Shown here piece after piece: positions 12,201 through 27,200 of a stretch of 64,000 nucleotides of DNA (its first letter is position 1; each line of letters begins with the position of its first letter). The notes under the pieces were generated by a model that did not search any database, was not told where the DNA came from, and worked only from the letters and a program-made list of their open reading frames with translations. Origin of the DNA: Apostichopus japonicus (lineage: Eukaryota; Echinodermata; Holothuroidea; Aspidochirotida; Stichopodidae); NCBI RefSeq assembly GCF_037975245.1, contig NC_092562.1, positions 24,787,554 through 24,851,553 of the forward strand. Reading direction: 5' to 3'. The position numbers and the translations under genes are program-made.

Positions 12201-15200
12201 GCACTTGTTGTATCATTGCGGCGCTTTGAAGAGCTAACCAGAAAAGCGTCAGAATCAGCTTCCTCGTCTTCAATGGTAATACCATCAGTTACTATGCTAC
12301 AGCGTTCCCTAGCTAAACATACAGATGATCAGGGAATAAAAACTCTGACAACAGCTATGTATGCTTCCCTAAATCGTCGATTTGATGACATGGAAAATAA
12401 CAAAATCCTTGTTTTAGCCACATTCCTCGATCCACATTACAAGTGCGTTTTTTTTAAAGTAGCAGACACGCGAGCGAAAGCAAGCGATTGGCTACGTGAG
12501 GAATCGTCATTGCTAACCACAAAAGTAGATGTCATAGAGACACAGGAAGAACAGCCTCACCCGAGAGCGGTCGACACATTCGACGATGAATTTGATCAAT
12601 TTCTGCAGGAGAAAGGAGCAATGGCTCCCCAAGCTGCTCAGGGCCAACACATTGGGCAAGAGATTGGACTTTTCCTTGCAGACCCTTTGCAGGAACGTTC
12701 TGGCAATCCATTGCAATGGTGGAAATTCAATTGCCATAGATTTCCCTTGCTGGCAAAGTTAGCTAGGAAATACCTTTGCGTCCCTCCTTCAAGTGTACCT
12801 AGTGAGCGGCTTTTCAGTGAAGCAGGTGATTTGTATGAAGAAAAGCGAAACAGGCTTGACCCAGCTAAGGCAGAAATGATTCTGTTTATCAGAGGTAATC
12901 TACCTAGATTGGACTTTAAATATTAACTAAGTATGCCCTCGAACTTCTTTTCCATCCAAATGCAGACAATACGCTTCAACTTAATTGCCGCTATTTTGTG
13001 CATAATGTTGGATTCAAGCATGAGCTTAATCATTTTCGATATTTTATCTTAATTTGCCGGAGCAATTTGTGTAACAAATTGATATTTGTTTTTGTCTTGA
13101 GAGAATTTGAAACAGTTTGTTTGCAAGTGAAGGACATTAAAAAACTTCTTGACACTGGAAAACTTTCTTCTGATCCTTGTTCATATTCCAATTATTCCTT
13201 CCTGCTTTGTTGTTTTATTTTTCATTTTGGAAGAATTCACGATTAATATTTTATCTTCACCATTTGTTTATATTTGCAACTCAATTGGTAAGAAAGATAT
13301 TTCACCTGTAAGACTTTTAGGCAGAGAACTTGAAAATGATTTGAAAAAAAAAAAGAAAAAAAAATATCTCGCGCCCGCACGTATGTGGAGATATAACAGT
13401 TTTGTTGTAAATATCGTTTTGTCTCACCTGCTTTTAAATTGTTCGATCTTTCCATTCTTTTTTTTTTAATTTTTTTTTTAGAGAAAAAATGTAAATACCT
13501 CTGAGCCATTTCCAACTGTTCTTATCTTTTCACTAGTTTTCAAGTAAATCACGATTTGTAGCACCCTTCTCCTAAAACTTTTCTTGTTATTTCTTTCTTT
13601 TTTGCCTATTGATGATTTGAACGGACCTGGGTGATTCCATTTCTAAAGCAAATATTTCCCAATCCCCAATGTCGCGCATGCCATGCAACCGTAGTATACC
13701 GCCTGTGATAGTAAAACTCCGTAGTCGACCCTGACCTACCCAGTCCGCATCTCTGATACTGGTATTACGTGGGGGACAAAAATTATTACTGCTGAAATAA
13801 CACAACTTGCAGTAGCTGCAGTGCTCGCTCCTCCCTCAAATATGTCATCCGCTTCATTCAAGATTCTTGGCTTATTTACAAACAACTTACAAGGCTAACC
13901 AATCAGAGATAATGTAACAAGCAACTTCAAAATGAATATTCAGATTGTGACTGACAGTCACCGCTTCGCGCGCCCCATGCATACACGATCCGAAGAGCTA
14001 GCTAACTGTACTGAACTGTGCAGTTTTGCATCATGTTCAAGGTTTTCACGGAGGCCTACGAGAAAATGAATGGTTAGTACAGTGTATATATGCTGCACTA
14101 ATGTTGTGTGTAGGCCAAGGTTCACGAAGGTCATTGGTTATATTCGCGCGCCGTAGACGTGTTTTAGAGGTTACGGAGGGTCAGGTTTCCATGGATATTA
14201 ATCGAAAATGAATAAGAGTTTAACTGACGCTAAAGAAATGGATCGTCTTGGGCAGATTAAAAAATCATTGCAAGTATAAATAAGTAGCTCTGCTGTGAAA
14301 AAAAAAGTTCAATATCGGCTTGCTGTTATCGGCAATTAGGCAAAATTTTACCGATACCGATATGCTGCCGATATTGCAAATATCGGCCGATACCGATATT
14401 GAAAACGATTATCGGCGCAACACTACAAACCAGTCAGTGTTAAACGTTACAGACAAATTGGAACCTTGCAACAAGGTTTACAAAGTTGATAGTAGGTTTG
14501 GTCAGTTAGATGACTGGCAAGCATTCTGAACTTACCATGTACTGATGGAGTTTGTTATTCCTTATTTAGACTTGCTTGCTCTAAGAATATTGCATAAATT
14601 ATCCACAAAAACCCCCCCATCTGATTATCAATTTATCATGCCTCCAAAATGGAACCACTGGCTAGATTAATTTTATCAACCTGTGTGAGGTCGTTATTAA
14701 AAATGAATGGTCAATTTTCAAACAGAAAAGACTATAATTAATAGAAATGTATAAATTTAAATGTATCTGTGGTGGTAAGTGGAACAGCAGTTACAAGATT
14801 TCTAACTTTTTTTTAAAGCAATTTTTGACTTAAGTGTAGATAACTGCAACGTACAGTATATGATGGGAAGGTACAGTAACACAGCACAGTACAAGAAACA
14901 AACTACTGTATGCCAAAGGCTGTGGTTTATAATCATTTTCACCAAGCAATCGGGTCAGGGGCAGGATTACAGGGGCAAGGGAGGGGGGGCAAAACTTACC
15001 CGCCTCACTTTTTCCCAGACCTCGAGTTGGCATTTTTTTATCCGATTCGGTGGGTAATTTGGTTGGTTATGCCACAGTAATATTGACAACTCTGCAAAAA
15101 TGTTACTGTACTACTAGTACTAGACCAATGCAACAGTGCCCTTTAAGCAACATGCCACACATGACACATGTGAACCTTCCTCCAGAATTGTTGCTAAATA

Positions 15201-18200
15201 CTGATGACTCATACATCTCTCTCAGTGATGGAGTCTTGGTCACCTGTTGATTAGTCACTTCCAAGTTCCATTAGATCACACAGACCTTTTCATATCCTCA
15301 CTCACATTCTCAGTAGCTCAGTTAAATACCACTCAATCGTTTCTTGAATTAATCACATTGAGAGAAGTTGTTTTTGGTTGAGTTCATAAATTGCATAAAC
15401 ATTGAGAGAAACACTGAAATAGACATGGAGAAAGTTGTTAGTCGGTTCGCAACCTGTGAGCAATATCAACGGGCACCGTCATTTGTTATTTTTTCATGTC
15501 GCATAATAAATCTGGCAACACTTTTATGCAGATAGCAGAAAGGAGTAGTGGGAAAATAACCTATAAATATTGCACCATATTACATCACGGGGCTTTATAA
15601 TATCCAAACATTTCTCACCCCCTCCCCTTAGACCCCTCTCCCACATTTGTCCCCCACTTTCAGACTTCAAATCCCCTCCTCCCACCCTCAATGGGATGCA
15701 TGATTTTTCGCTTTGAGCACCAGGTTAATTGCTCTGAAAAATAATAACAAAAGAAATGGAAAGGAATGATACAGTTGCAGTAGATGCATGATTCAAAGAC
15801 CATCATAGTTAAATAATATGGTTGGCTGATTGGCAACTGACCTTCATAAGCATGTAATTGAATTATCAGATCTCTATATACATGTATGATGTATGATTCG
15901 TGTTAAAATCTCTTTCCATCAGGGTTTCAGATGCTCATAAAAAAGTGCAAGTTTTTATTCTTATTTCATGCGTGGGAGTGCCGTCGACAGAATATGTACT
16001 AAGCTGCACACACACTTCATTAATGTACACCATTCTTATATGCTAGTCATTAGTCAATATACATGCACTTTAAAAGCTTGTTCCGTTTCCAACTAAATTC
16101 GAGCTGGGTACAGTAGTTACACATCTGCAGTTAAAACGCAAAGACATGAAGAACAAGATTGAACTCTGTCCTGTTTCGTTTAATATTTTTAACTTAAAAG
16201 TAAGAAGCATCGCTTGATGCATAGCACCAAACTTCAGTGAAGACTGCCTTGCTGCTTAATTTATGTCAATATGAAATTAAAACAAACCATGAAAATAATT
16301 CTAAAACTGTGAAAGAAGTTCTGAAAAGGTTGTGTGTGTTTTTTTTTTGTGGAAAATTTATGGGTATTTTATACATGTATGTATGTAACAGTGTATGTAC
16401 AGTATCTCTGTGTGTCTCATTACGAAAGCTCTCTCATATTTATTGGTTGCCTCAAACGATTTAAGTACCTTCCATTGAAACTGTTAAACTTAGATACTGT
16501 ACTGTAGATTTGTAGTGAGTCTGTACTGTACAATAGATAAAGACCTGTTACAAGTGCTATTCACCCCTTTTGGATAAATTTGTGTACTTGTACCATGGAG
16601 CTATAAACAGATTATAGCTCCATGCTTGTACTCAGTGCATTTTGACATCTACTATAAAAAAAAAACTGGTGTGAAATTAACCGCAGTTTGCTTTATAAAG
16701 AGGCTCCTAACCATCCAGCTATCTTGACCTCTGTGAAAGAAAGAAACTACCAGGCCACAATAGCCTATTGTAGCTTCATTTGAGCCTCTAACCAATGAGG
16801 GCCTTTGTACTGGAGTTCTGTACATGTGGTCTGCAACTGCTGAGACTAACCATAGAATTTAGCGACAGAATTTTGGTCACATATTTTGGCTTAAAAATAG
16901 GTTGGAGTGGTTGTTGTGTAATCATGAATAGTTTACTGTAAAGTAGAGAACATGCACATTATAATGTGCAGGTGCCTTTGATTATGTACAGGTACTGTTG
17001 TCTGATACATTCAGATAGTCTTTGAATTTTATGGCCCATGTAAGTCAAATTTTGGCAATTTACCAGGAGATTTTAGGCAATTTCCAGTATGTTAACTTAA
17101 GGTCATTGTATGTCAAACCCTCCTTGAAGGCTAGAGATCTAGAATCAGTATACAGTACAATAGGTGAATAGGTGACAGAAAATTGCTTGGCAGTTATTTG
17201 TTTGATTTTGTTAATAATTTTCCCATTGTTTGCAAAAGAAAGTACTGTAAATATCCAGCCTGGGGAAGAATTACAGTAGGCCCTCGATGTTTGACATTAT
17301 GAATGATACAGATTATGAGATTGAAATATTACCACCTGTCAGCAATGAAAGAGGTGAGTGCAGACCACAGATGGGCAGGGTGCAACCCATAGAAGAAAGG
17401 TTCTGTGGCCTATGGAGTTTTCAACCCTACGATGTGTTGGTTAAAATATCATAGTATAAAGTATAAGGAGTCAAGGACATCATGAAATTGGGAGTTTGTT
17501 CAGTACTTCACTTGCAGTACAATAAGCCCTACTTGAGAAAGGTGGTACATAGTTTTTCCAACATACTGTCTGTGTAAATATGGCATTTGGACTACAGCCT
17601 GTTCCTACAGTATGTACTGTACATATAACTTCTGATCTAGATAACTTTTTGTGATTTTCTTTGCACATAATTCAATGAAATTCATTGTTTCAGTTGATTG
17701 ACTGTAGGGATTGGATGAAGACATCAATTGGCTATTATTTATATATTTATTGTACTGTTAGGCTCTGTTCAAAATTAACATGAATAAGGTTTTGAATAGT
17801 ACATTTCTACAGGCCACATCAGAAGGGTTTTGAGAACCTTTCTTTTCTGTAGTAGGCCACAAACTAAAATGTAGGATAAAGATAGAAAACAGTTGTATGA
17901 TAAACGTACTGTATGTGCCAATACCATCCATGTAGGCCTACTGTAGTGTACGTTGTCAACAGCTGTCATGCTGTGTGTAGAACTTGCTTCCATCTAACTC
18001 AGATGGTAGGAAAGTATGTAAACAGACTACCATCATGATAGTACGTACTGTAGATGACAGTAGTCAGTAGTACAGTACCTCAATTTCTGTATAAATTCTT
18101 ACTATGTGATTGAACGATTAAACCTATACAGTACCGTACAGTAGTGCAAGTCAATGCCTTCTGTATGCAATCTGCTAGTAGCTCAGGTGAATATGGATAT

Positions 18201-21200
18201 TATATAGTTCAGATATTTAATTTGGAGATTATTGATCTACAAAAAAGTTGTTTATACAGTGTACATACTAAATGTGTAGTTGTTGCTCTGCATATAATAT
18301 ACAGTACTGTAACTTAGGCTCATTATCTGTGGCATGCATGCCTAATTTTTCCTAAGTAGTTAGATGTATTTGGTACTATTCCTGCACTTCTCATGAGGTT
18401 TTAGCAACATATATATTTTTTTGTTCTTCTAATAATGTATACAATTTACATCACTCCTCCTTAATCTACAGGCTACAGGCCTCCTCATAAAGACTGCATT
18501 CCCCACTCTACCAGGCCTAGATTATCCGTGGTATCTCCATGGTAAACCTTGTATAAAGTGCAGCTATTCCTGGAATAAGAAGTATCGGTATAATCATAGA
18601 GGTAAAAACAGACCTCCATGGTATAATAGAGTATCTCTGGAGCTTGTTGATCAGTTGCAAGAATATGTTTTCGTAGCAATTAGTAGAGCGTAAATACAGT
18701 AGACTCAACAAAGGAGAGGTAACGTGATAGGCAAGAATGATGAGAGGAACAACAGTTTGTTTTCTCTCTTGGAATTATAGTTGTAAACCTTCAGTTCTAA
18801 GGAGGAGAGAAGAAATAGGGTTGTTAACACTGGGGCTGGCTATAGTCTTGGGGATACAGTGAAGTAAAGCCATTCGTTACATTAACTTGAGATCTATATA
18901 CTGTACCTGGTGTTTGATATTCACATTCATATAATGGACAGTACTTATAAAGAAAGGCAATTGACACTCTGTATGCATTGCATTACAAAGAAAGTAAACT
19001 AAGAACACCCACACCTCCCACTGCCCCCCCCCCCCCATCCAGTAAAAACTCATTTAGTATCTCTAGACAGAATTGGTGTAGTGCTTGTACTCCTGTAATG
19101 AAAGCAGTTCTCTAAGCAGTTGTATTGTCAAACTATATGCAAATTTTGCTCTATATTCTGTTTCACCCCAGTACCTGTAGTACTATATAATTTACAGTGC
19201 CGGCCATGCGAACTGTTAAATAGCAATTTTCATATATTTGTAGCATACAAATAATAAATGACCAAACAGTAAACATTGCAAATTTGTCTGGCAAATTTCT
19301 TCAGGTTCAGCAAATAGCAATACTGTGCATATATTGTATTTGGACCAAACAAATATATATAAAAGATCATAAATATTGCAAATTTTTTATGTTTATGACG
19401 AAAAAATAAGAAAAAGAATAAAATTACATATGCAGGCTACTGTTTCTGTACATGATACTGGTAAACATCAATTGATAAAACTGTTTCCAGGAAATCAGGA
19501 TTACTGAGCTGTAAGCTATATATATATATAATATATACTGTATATAACCAGCCAGTGTATAGAAAATATAAAGGTGAAAGATAATTCTGTTATCATGTCA
19601 TATATATGTATTATTGTTTATTTATTTTGATGCATAATTTGGTTAATAGTTTGCCTCACATGTGATATATTACATTCTTACAGATGATATTGTTATTCAG
19701 CAAATGTTAGACTGGCCCCAAACCGCATGCCGCGCTCTGAAAAAGTTAACTTTCTGTTGCTTGCAAGTGAAGTTTTCTGCTTGTCGCTACATAATGCAGG
19801 TCAGTAATGAAACGTGATACCTTGTTATCTTTAGCTGGACCTGAGATGTCCATCGCTGTATCGTTTGTACACTGTGCTTAGGGTATTGACCGCAGCAGTA
19901 CGGTATGTACTGACTGTACACTAGTGTCTAATTACCGACGGTAAAATGCAAACTGTGTGTGTATTTTCTGGGATTGATGGTGGTGTCTAACACTTCTGTT
20001 ACACCTCATTCGAAACTAGGTCAGAATATTGGCATCAGACGTTTCATTTTGCGTGAGTCTCCACACCCTTTAAAGCTGTCAACTAGTAAACTGAGCTAAG
20101 CTGTAAATAAATTGGTATTCTCTTTATTTTGTAACATAAACTAAAACATTTGCACAGTTTCATACAAACAATCATTAATTAAGTCTTAAGTAGTAATTAA
20201 ACAAATTCCGAAACACCCATAACGACTTGCGTGTGACACAGATTTACTCGACGGTACTGTACATGCACATTACTTTCAATTCATGGAAAATCAGAAAAAC
20301 ATGAGTTGCCTACAGTGGCAATAAATCTAATGAGATATAGATCTGCCATGCAGCATGAAAAGAAAACATAACTTCTGTACCAATGTGATGAATTTACGGA
20401 TGATAACTGTAAGTCACAGATCCACTGTTCTCTAGTGCATGTAAAATTAGTTCATTTTACATACATGTGTATTTGTGTTAATTGCTGAGAAATTTCCAGA
20501 AAGAAGCTTACCTGTACCGTACGTACTGTAAGTTAGAACTCTTAATATTAGAAACAAAAATATTCTGCACTATACAAAATAGTATTGAAGAGATTAATAA
20601 GGGGGACGTACTGTAGCTAGTCGAAAACGTAGAAATCATTTATTTTGAAGAAAGCGAGTCAAAAGGTGGGTTGGGGGAGGGGAGGGGAGGAGGAAAGAAT
20701 CAAGGAAGTACAAACAGTTAAAGAAAGTTTACTTCTGAGTGTCAAGGTCAGTACTTCAATCTATAGGTGTGACCACCAATACCATTCTTGTGTACACCAT
20801 GTAAGCAGAGACCATAAAAGAGACACTAGAAACATAGTTTGTGTAGCAGTTTTGAATCTCAACTTTTTCTCACATCAAATACTATGGTTAAGCACTGTGT
20901 GCACACATGTACCAGTTAGGACATTTTTTGCATATCATTTTTGGGGAATATAAATTATATTTCCCCTGATCTTGAATTATATCTTTCAATTTGAGATTTA
21001 TTCTCTTACACAGGCAGTTAAATGCTGTACAGTACAGTGTGTGTGTCATGCCAGATTCAATTTCCCAATCTGGAGAGGTCTTTTTTCATCATTTGCCATT
21101 TTGAACCAATTGTATTAAACCGAAGTATATACACCATAGCATCCTACTACACTATACACTGTCTGTTGACATCACCTCTGAATATCTGCAGTGCCTCACA

Positions 21201-24200
21201 CTCTTACTTAAATATAAACCAGGATCCTCATTTTATATTTCATAATTTCACCGGAGCTGTGCTACTCTATTATGGAGTCGACTGGTAACGTTTTACGCCA
21301 TAAATACTAGAAAGCCAAGATGCAAGTGTTCCTTTTGAAATCATCAGATACCTCGGTTAACCTTCAACATCAGAATCAATAATTGACTGAAAGTTACAGT
21401 AAAAAGCAAACAATGTTCTGCATCCTGCTAATAACAATCTGTTATTATTATTATCTGTGAAATCACACACTTGCGTCCGTATAATTATGCAGATATAATC
21501 GTTACAGTCCAGATGTTTCTGTCTTAAAACAACAGAATACAACATATGTCATAATAACGCTTACAAGTTCACATAGTCAGTTTAGGTCTTTTGTATACTT
21601 TGTAATGTTTCACTTTTCCTCCGTCAATTTGATATGTTTTTTTTTTCTTTCCCTGCAGGAAATACAGCCTTACACTTAGCAGTTATGACTGGCCATAAAG
21701 GTGAATTTAATCTGCCTTGATGTTTGATATCTATTTTGCAATTATTCAGGCTTAACAGCTTTAGTTGTAGTACAGTCTATTGTCTATTGAATATCGATAG
21801 CCTATTGTTCGGTTCCTTTGGTTTCCATCATGCATTGTGTTGACACTTTTGATTGACCTCGGGACCTTCTCAAATTCACATCACATTTGTGCGTGTTGTA
21901 ATCATTGTTTTTGCTGGTAGTTTGGGATTGTTTGCTCGAAGCTTAATTGAACATCAACCATCTCCTGTGATCTCTACCAGCTAGTACTGCAGTGGGGGAG
22001 GGAGGGAAGTAGGGGATGGGAGAATGGGGGACAGCGAAAAATGCATGACAGTGTTCAAGTCCTTCAGCCCCCCCCCTCCATTCATCTGCCCACCATGGAA
22101 TTCAAGTATAATGACATGCACACTTGGCCCCAGACATTTTGTTCTATGTTTATTTGTGTTAATTAAGCAGTGCTTTATATATGTTAATTGGAATGAATAA
22201 GTGAATTGTAATGAATAATGTGCCTTGGTCCCTCCCCTCCCCTCTCCTGCTATACCCGAAACAGTTTTGTTCATATATCAGATATCATTTATCTTTGTCC
22301 TTGTTGTCTTTGTCCATTTACCTTTATCCATTTTGTTGCCACTGTGATATCTGTTATCATCAGATTCCGGGTGTTTCAAATATTTCTCATTAGAACTGCC
22401 TATATTTTGAGATCATCCTTAGAATTATTACTCCTCACCCTGCTGGATGAGTCAAGATTAACCAATCCATCCCTTCAGTTCACTGTTCGCTTACACTAAT
22501 TTACCACCAAACTTAGTTGAATTTTTCCTCCTTCAGTCTTAAGACATTTTAATCATTGGAAAAAAAAACTTGCACTCTCATCAATGCCTGGTACAAATAA
22601 TTTGAAGAAAAAAAAAATTCAACTTTTACAGCAAAAAGTGCTTATTAAATGGAAAAGTCGATAGTAATTTTAACATGCTAACAGTTATGACTGATGGCAA
22701 TGAGATGACCTATTTGCTAGATATTAATAAAAGTCTGTGGGACGACCATGCGCTCATCTTGTTTGTCAAATTAGTTGCTGGTTTTGTCATTATGTTCACA
22801 TCATTGCCTGTTTAAATAGTAAATAAATATATTTTCAATTCAGCATCATCCTCAAAATGCATGTTATTAATGTAAATTTGACAATTGAGATGAGTGTGTG
22901 TCTGAGTGTGTGCATTATCATCCCATCAGTGAAACATGTACATGTGTAGACTTGCTAGGTTGGCTTAAATAGTATTTGCGTTATGGCCAAATCTCTGTGT
23001 TAGAATAGAAATATTGACGTATTAGGATAGATTGATTTTAATTGATCTCAGGTCTGATTTGCATGCTAGCCTTCAATGTGGTTGTATCGTAATATGATAA
23101 AAATCTACAAATTTTGGTTTAGTATATAGGCGTGGATGGGGGTTGTAGGGGGTGTAGCAAAGTTAAGAATGGCAATCTGCTTAATGCATAATCATAAGGT
23201 TATAAATGGCAATCTTACAGTAGGTTGATATGTAGTACAACAGTATTGTAGGGAGGGGTGGGTGGGGGGGGAGGTGTAATTGCCCTTTCAATCAAGTGCA
23301 AAAAGAGTAAAATAATTTTTCTGCACAACCTTGTGCAGACCTATATATAGGTCTACTTTTTATCCTAATTACACTTCAGAATGCACCATTTCTCATCTAG
23401 AAATCAACAAAAGCAAAGTTAAGAATGGCAATCTGCTTAATGCATATTCATAAGGTTATTTAAACGGCAATCTTACAGTATGTTGATATGTATAACAACA
23501 GTATGGTACTGTATGGCATCAAAATACCAATTAGTTGGTGGTGATCACCTATGGAAGCCATTTCTTTCGGTGGGGGGGGGGGGGATGTGCTGGTGATTGA
23601 TCACCTTTGAAGCTATTTATTAGCTTGTGGTGTGCCAGAAGAGAGAGGATAAACAGTATATATCTTTAAATAATGTTTTGCATCTCACTTTATTCTCTGT
23701 TATAAAACGAAACCAGAAATCGTTTTTTTCTTCCCAATATCATGGATCATTTATATCATTTCTGTGAGCTATTGACTGAGATAAATTATAATACATTTTC
23801 TTTTCTTTGTTGTTTTTATTTTGCTGTAAATTCCTTCGCAGAATGTTTACATTTATTACTTGCCCATGGTGCCCCAGTCAAAGCCAGGAATCTTCAAGGG
23901 TGGACAGCCTTGGCAGAAGCTGTCAGTTACGGAGATCGTCTCATAAGTGAGTATTAATTCCTGTCTCTCATTAACGTACAGTACCCTCGTACAATCGCTG
24001 CATTCATTTTCCTGTCATTATATACCATTATGGTATTATTTGTCGATGTGGTCCAAAATGTGGTAGAAACTACTGTAGACAAAGGCGTAGGAGGCGGGGG
24101 AGGGTCTGGGGGGGAGCTGCAGGCCCCCCCAACCAAACATTTTTGTGAAAATTCGGGCAACATGCTGAGAATTTGTCGGGCACCTGCTGAAAGAAAAATA

Positions 24201-27200
24201 ATTTGCAATGTGTTTTTCAATGGTGAAACTGATATTATTATCATCATCATTATTGTAACGACTTCCCCAATAATTCTAACCAATTGATATGGAAGAGTTA
24301 TAACAGAGAAACTGATTGTACGTTATTGGCATGTGATGTAATAACCGATGAATGCTTGTATGATATGCACATTAACATGTTGAATGCGCACAGAGCGCGC
24401 GAAAAATTTTGGTTATATTTTTCAGGCAAGTCGTTACAGCCCCCCCAAATCAAATTAGGCTCCTATGACTGTAGAGCTGTCACAGTCAAAGATATGTCTC
24501 ATGAAAAATTCAGTTTTCTGCGAGACCTTTCACAGACAGTTACAACAGTTACCATATTGAAATGTTATTCGAAGGCTGTCAAAGGCGTGTCTCATGAAAT
24601 TACATTTCTTGTGAAACCTTTCACAGAGAGTACATGCGTATTGAATTCATGTCATAATACTGTAGTTTACCATATTAAAATGTTATTTCAATGGCTGATG
24701 GCATTGCCATCTGGCATTTTTTTAGAAATTGAGCCCATGTGGATTAATTAGCATGTGACTTTACTTAGGGGGAAAGGAGATTAATTCCCATAATCGTAAT
24801 ATGAGTCAACCACATGTACGATCCATGCAATGTATGAAATTGATTGAATGGATATCTTGTTACGTTAAAAGTCCCTTTTCATGTAATTTTATGGCACATC
24901 CGTATGTTAGGTTTCAACTTGTAAGATCATTTTTTTAACTAGAATACTTTTCAACTGAATGTGAACTTCATGATGGCCTCCAGAATGTACTACATAGTCT
25001 TAATTTGGTAAAATAAAACCTTTTTTGTGTTCATCGTTAGAAAAAAACAAAAACAATTGGTGTAAAGACCTAGTGGAAGGTTTTTTCCTATTCATAATGA
25101 AAACTACTGCCTACTGTTATTATCATTATTATTATTACTGTACATCTTTGCAGCTACTGAAATGTGACAGTTGATTATTACCAATTGTGTGAAATTGTTA
25201 ACTCCCTTCTCCCTCCTGCCACAGACACACATTACTCCATATTATTTGTCAATTTTTTATTCATTTTTCATTCTCATTGGAAGTCATATTTTCAACAGTG
25301 TGTCGACATTACTCCTCACTTGCATCTCCTCTCTAGTGGTGCACTCTCATCTACCAGGGCACACCTTTGTTATCAAGTTTATCGTTGTTTATCAGTTGTT
25401 CAATAAATCCTATTGGTTCCTCTCTGTGTACAGTCAGCCACCTCCTCAAGAAACTGAAGATCCAGTCTCGAGAATCCATGAACGAAAGAAGGCCGATGCT
25501 GGTAGAGGCTTTAAAGAAACTGAGAGATTTCTCTATGATTATCAGATGGGACTTTCAGAGTTGGGGTATGTCAAAAGAAAAAGATAAAAAGGATCTATCA
25601 ATCTATAAATTTATGAAAGTGTTCTCCACTGACTTGGCAGGTTTTCCTCTTGTTTATAAATGATGAGCACAAAGTTGAGCTTGTTAAGTTTCCCCTTCTC
25701 AGCTCAGATTTTGTCTTGTAATGATTCAAGATTACGATACGAGCGTTATTGAACCTTATAACGGTAATGTGATGCGGATATAGCACCTATTAAAGCAAAG
25801 TTACCCTTGGAATACTTCATTCCTGAACAAAATGCACGACAGTCAAAGTAATCAACTGCTGTTTGTCATAAAAAAGAACAATTAATGGGAAATACTGTTA
25901 CACAAAATAAATGTGGCAGGACGTAGTTATTAGCATTTAGTCTCTTTCACTTGCACTTTGAAATTGTGAACAGTACTGTTTGATACATGTGGATTTGACT
26001 TCCTTCCTCACTTAAAGGGAATGGGGCTGGATCTTGCTAAGTCATTCTGCTAATTAACAGGTCATTTTGCCTCAAGTGACGGTTTGTTAAAGCTGGGGAG
26101 GGGGGGGGGGTTGGTGAAAGGTGAAGGGGCTGGATCTTGCTAATTCGTTCTGCTAGTTAACAGGTCATTTTGCTTCAAGTGATGATTTGTGAAAGCTGGG
26201 GAGGGGGGGGTTGGGATTGGGGTGAAAGGGGAAGGGGCTGGATTTTGCTAAGTCATTCTCCTAATTAACCGGTCAGTTTTGTTTCAAGTGATGATTTGTT
26301 AAAGCTGGGGATGGGGGGGGGTTGGGATTGGGGTGGGAAGGGAAGGGGCTGGATCTTGCTAAGTCATTCGGCCAATGAACAGGTCATTATTGCCTCAACT
26401 GGTGATTTGTTAAAGCTTTCCTGACATAATTTTTTTTATTTTGAACCCACAGTGCCACTTTTATCTAGAGTCTTACCATCTGATGTCTGTCACATCTACA
26501 AGAAGGGAAGCTCGATAAGGGTGGACACGACGTTAATAGAATTCAGCGACCTAAAATGGCAGAGAGGAAATATATCCATCATCTACGATGGAGACTTACT
26601 CGCAGAAAACTCCTTCCTGGTGCTGGACAACGAAAATATGGCGTACCAGAGGATGAAATACGAGGTACAAGTCTCACATATTCACCGCAAATTTGGTTAT
26701 TTTCTATAGAAGAGTCTTAAGCTTAACAGAAAACGAAGTTGTAGCAACGTTTGCCAGATAAAGTGCCACCAGTTACCCTTTTTAGTGGAATGATGGCAGC
26801 TAATTCTTTACCTTTACATAATTTGCATTTTTTTGACAAATAATGAATGATTGGTGTGATTGGTGAAAAGTTTGTGCAAGAACCTTTCTTTTGATACAAG
26901 TCGTAGAGTAGATTCCTCAGTTAATTCTAATACTTCATGTGTATTGCAGTGAAAGGTACTTTTGACGTCCCAATGACAAACAAGGTGGTAAGTGTGCCAC
27001 CATGACCGATACCCATTTCATGTCGTCGTCATCACCATCGTCATCATCATGGTCATCACCATCATCATCGATCGTCATAGTAAATTATTGTCATTATTTC
27101 TTGATCGTATCAGAAGGATTTAGATTGTTTGCTCCTTCAAACCGATCTTTGTTTGGTCCTTATCAGAATCTGTCCTTTGTGTATGTTACTTGATTTGCTT

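Noticed and set aside
11201..12737. Minus-strand frames of 74-89 residues
   Set aside because: Antisense shadows of the transposase gene.
24284..24751. 155-codon plus-strand frame
   Set aside because: Runs through the right half of a MITE, its target duplication and an old tandem duplication; a chance frame.
25171..25663. Frames of 98-138 residues overlapping ANKRD13C exon 4
   Set aside because: Only 25434-25565 in one frame is real (LLKKLKIQSRES to WDFQSW); the extensions are intron or other frames.
26950..26994. Possible small exon between ANKRD13C exons 5 and 6
   Set aside because: An AG and a GTAAGT are present, but the flanking exons join directly in phase 0 and match the human protein without an insert.
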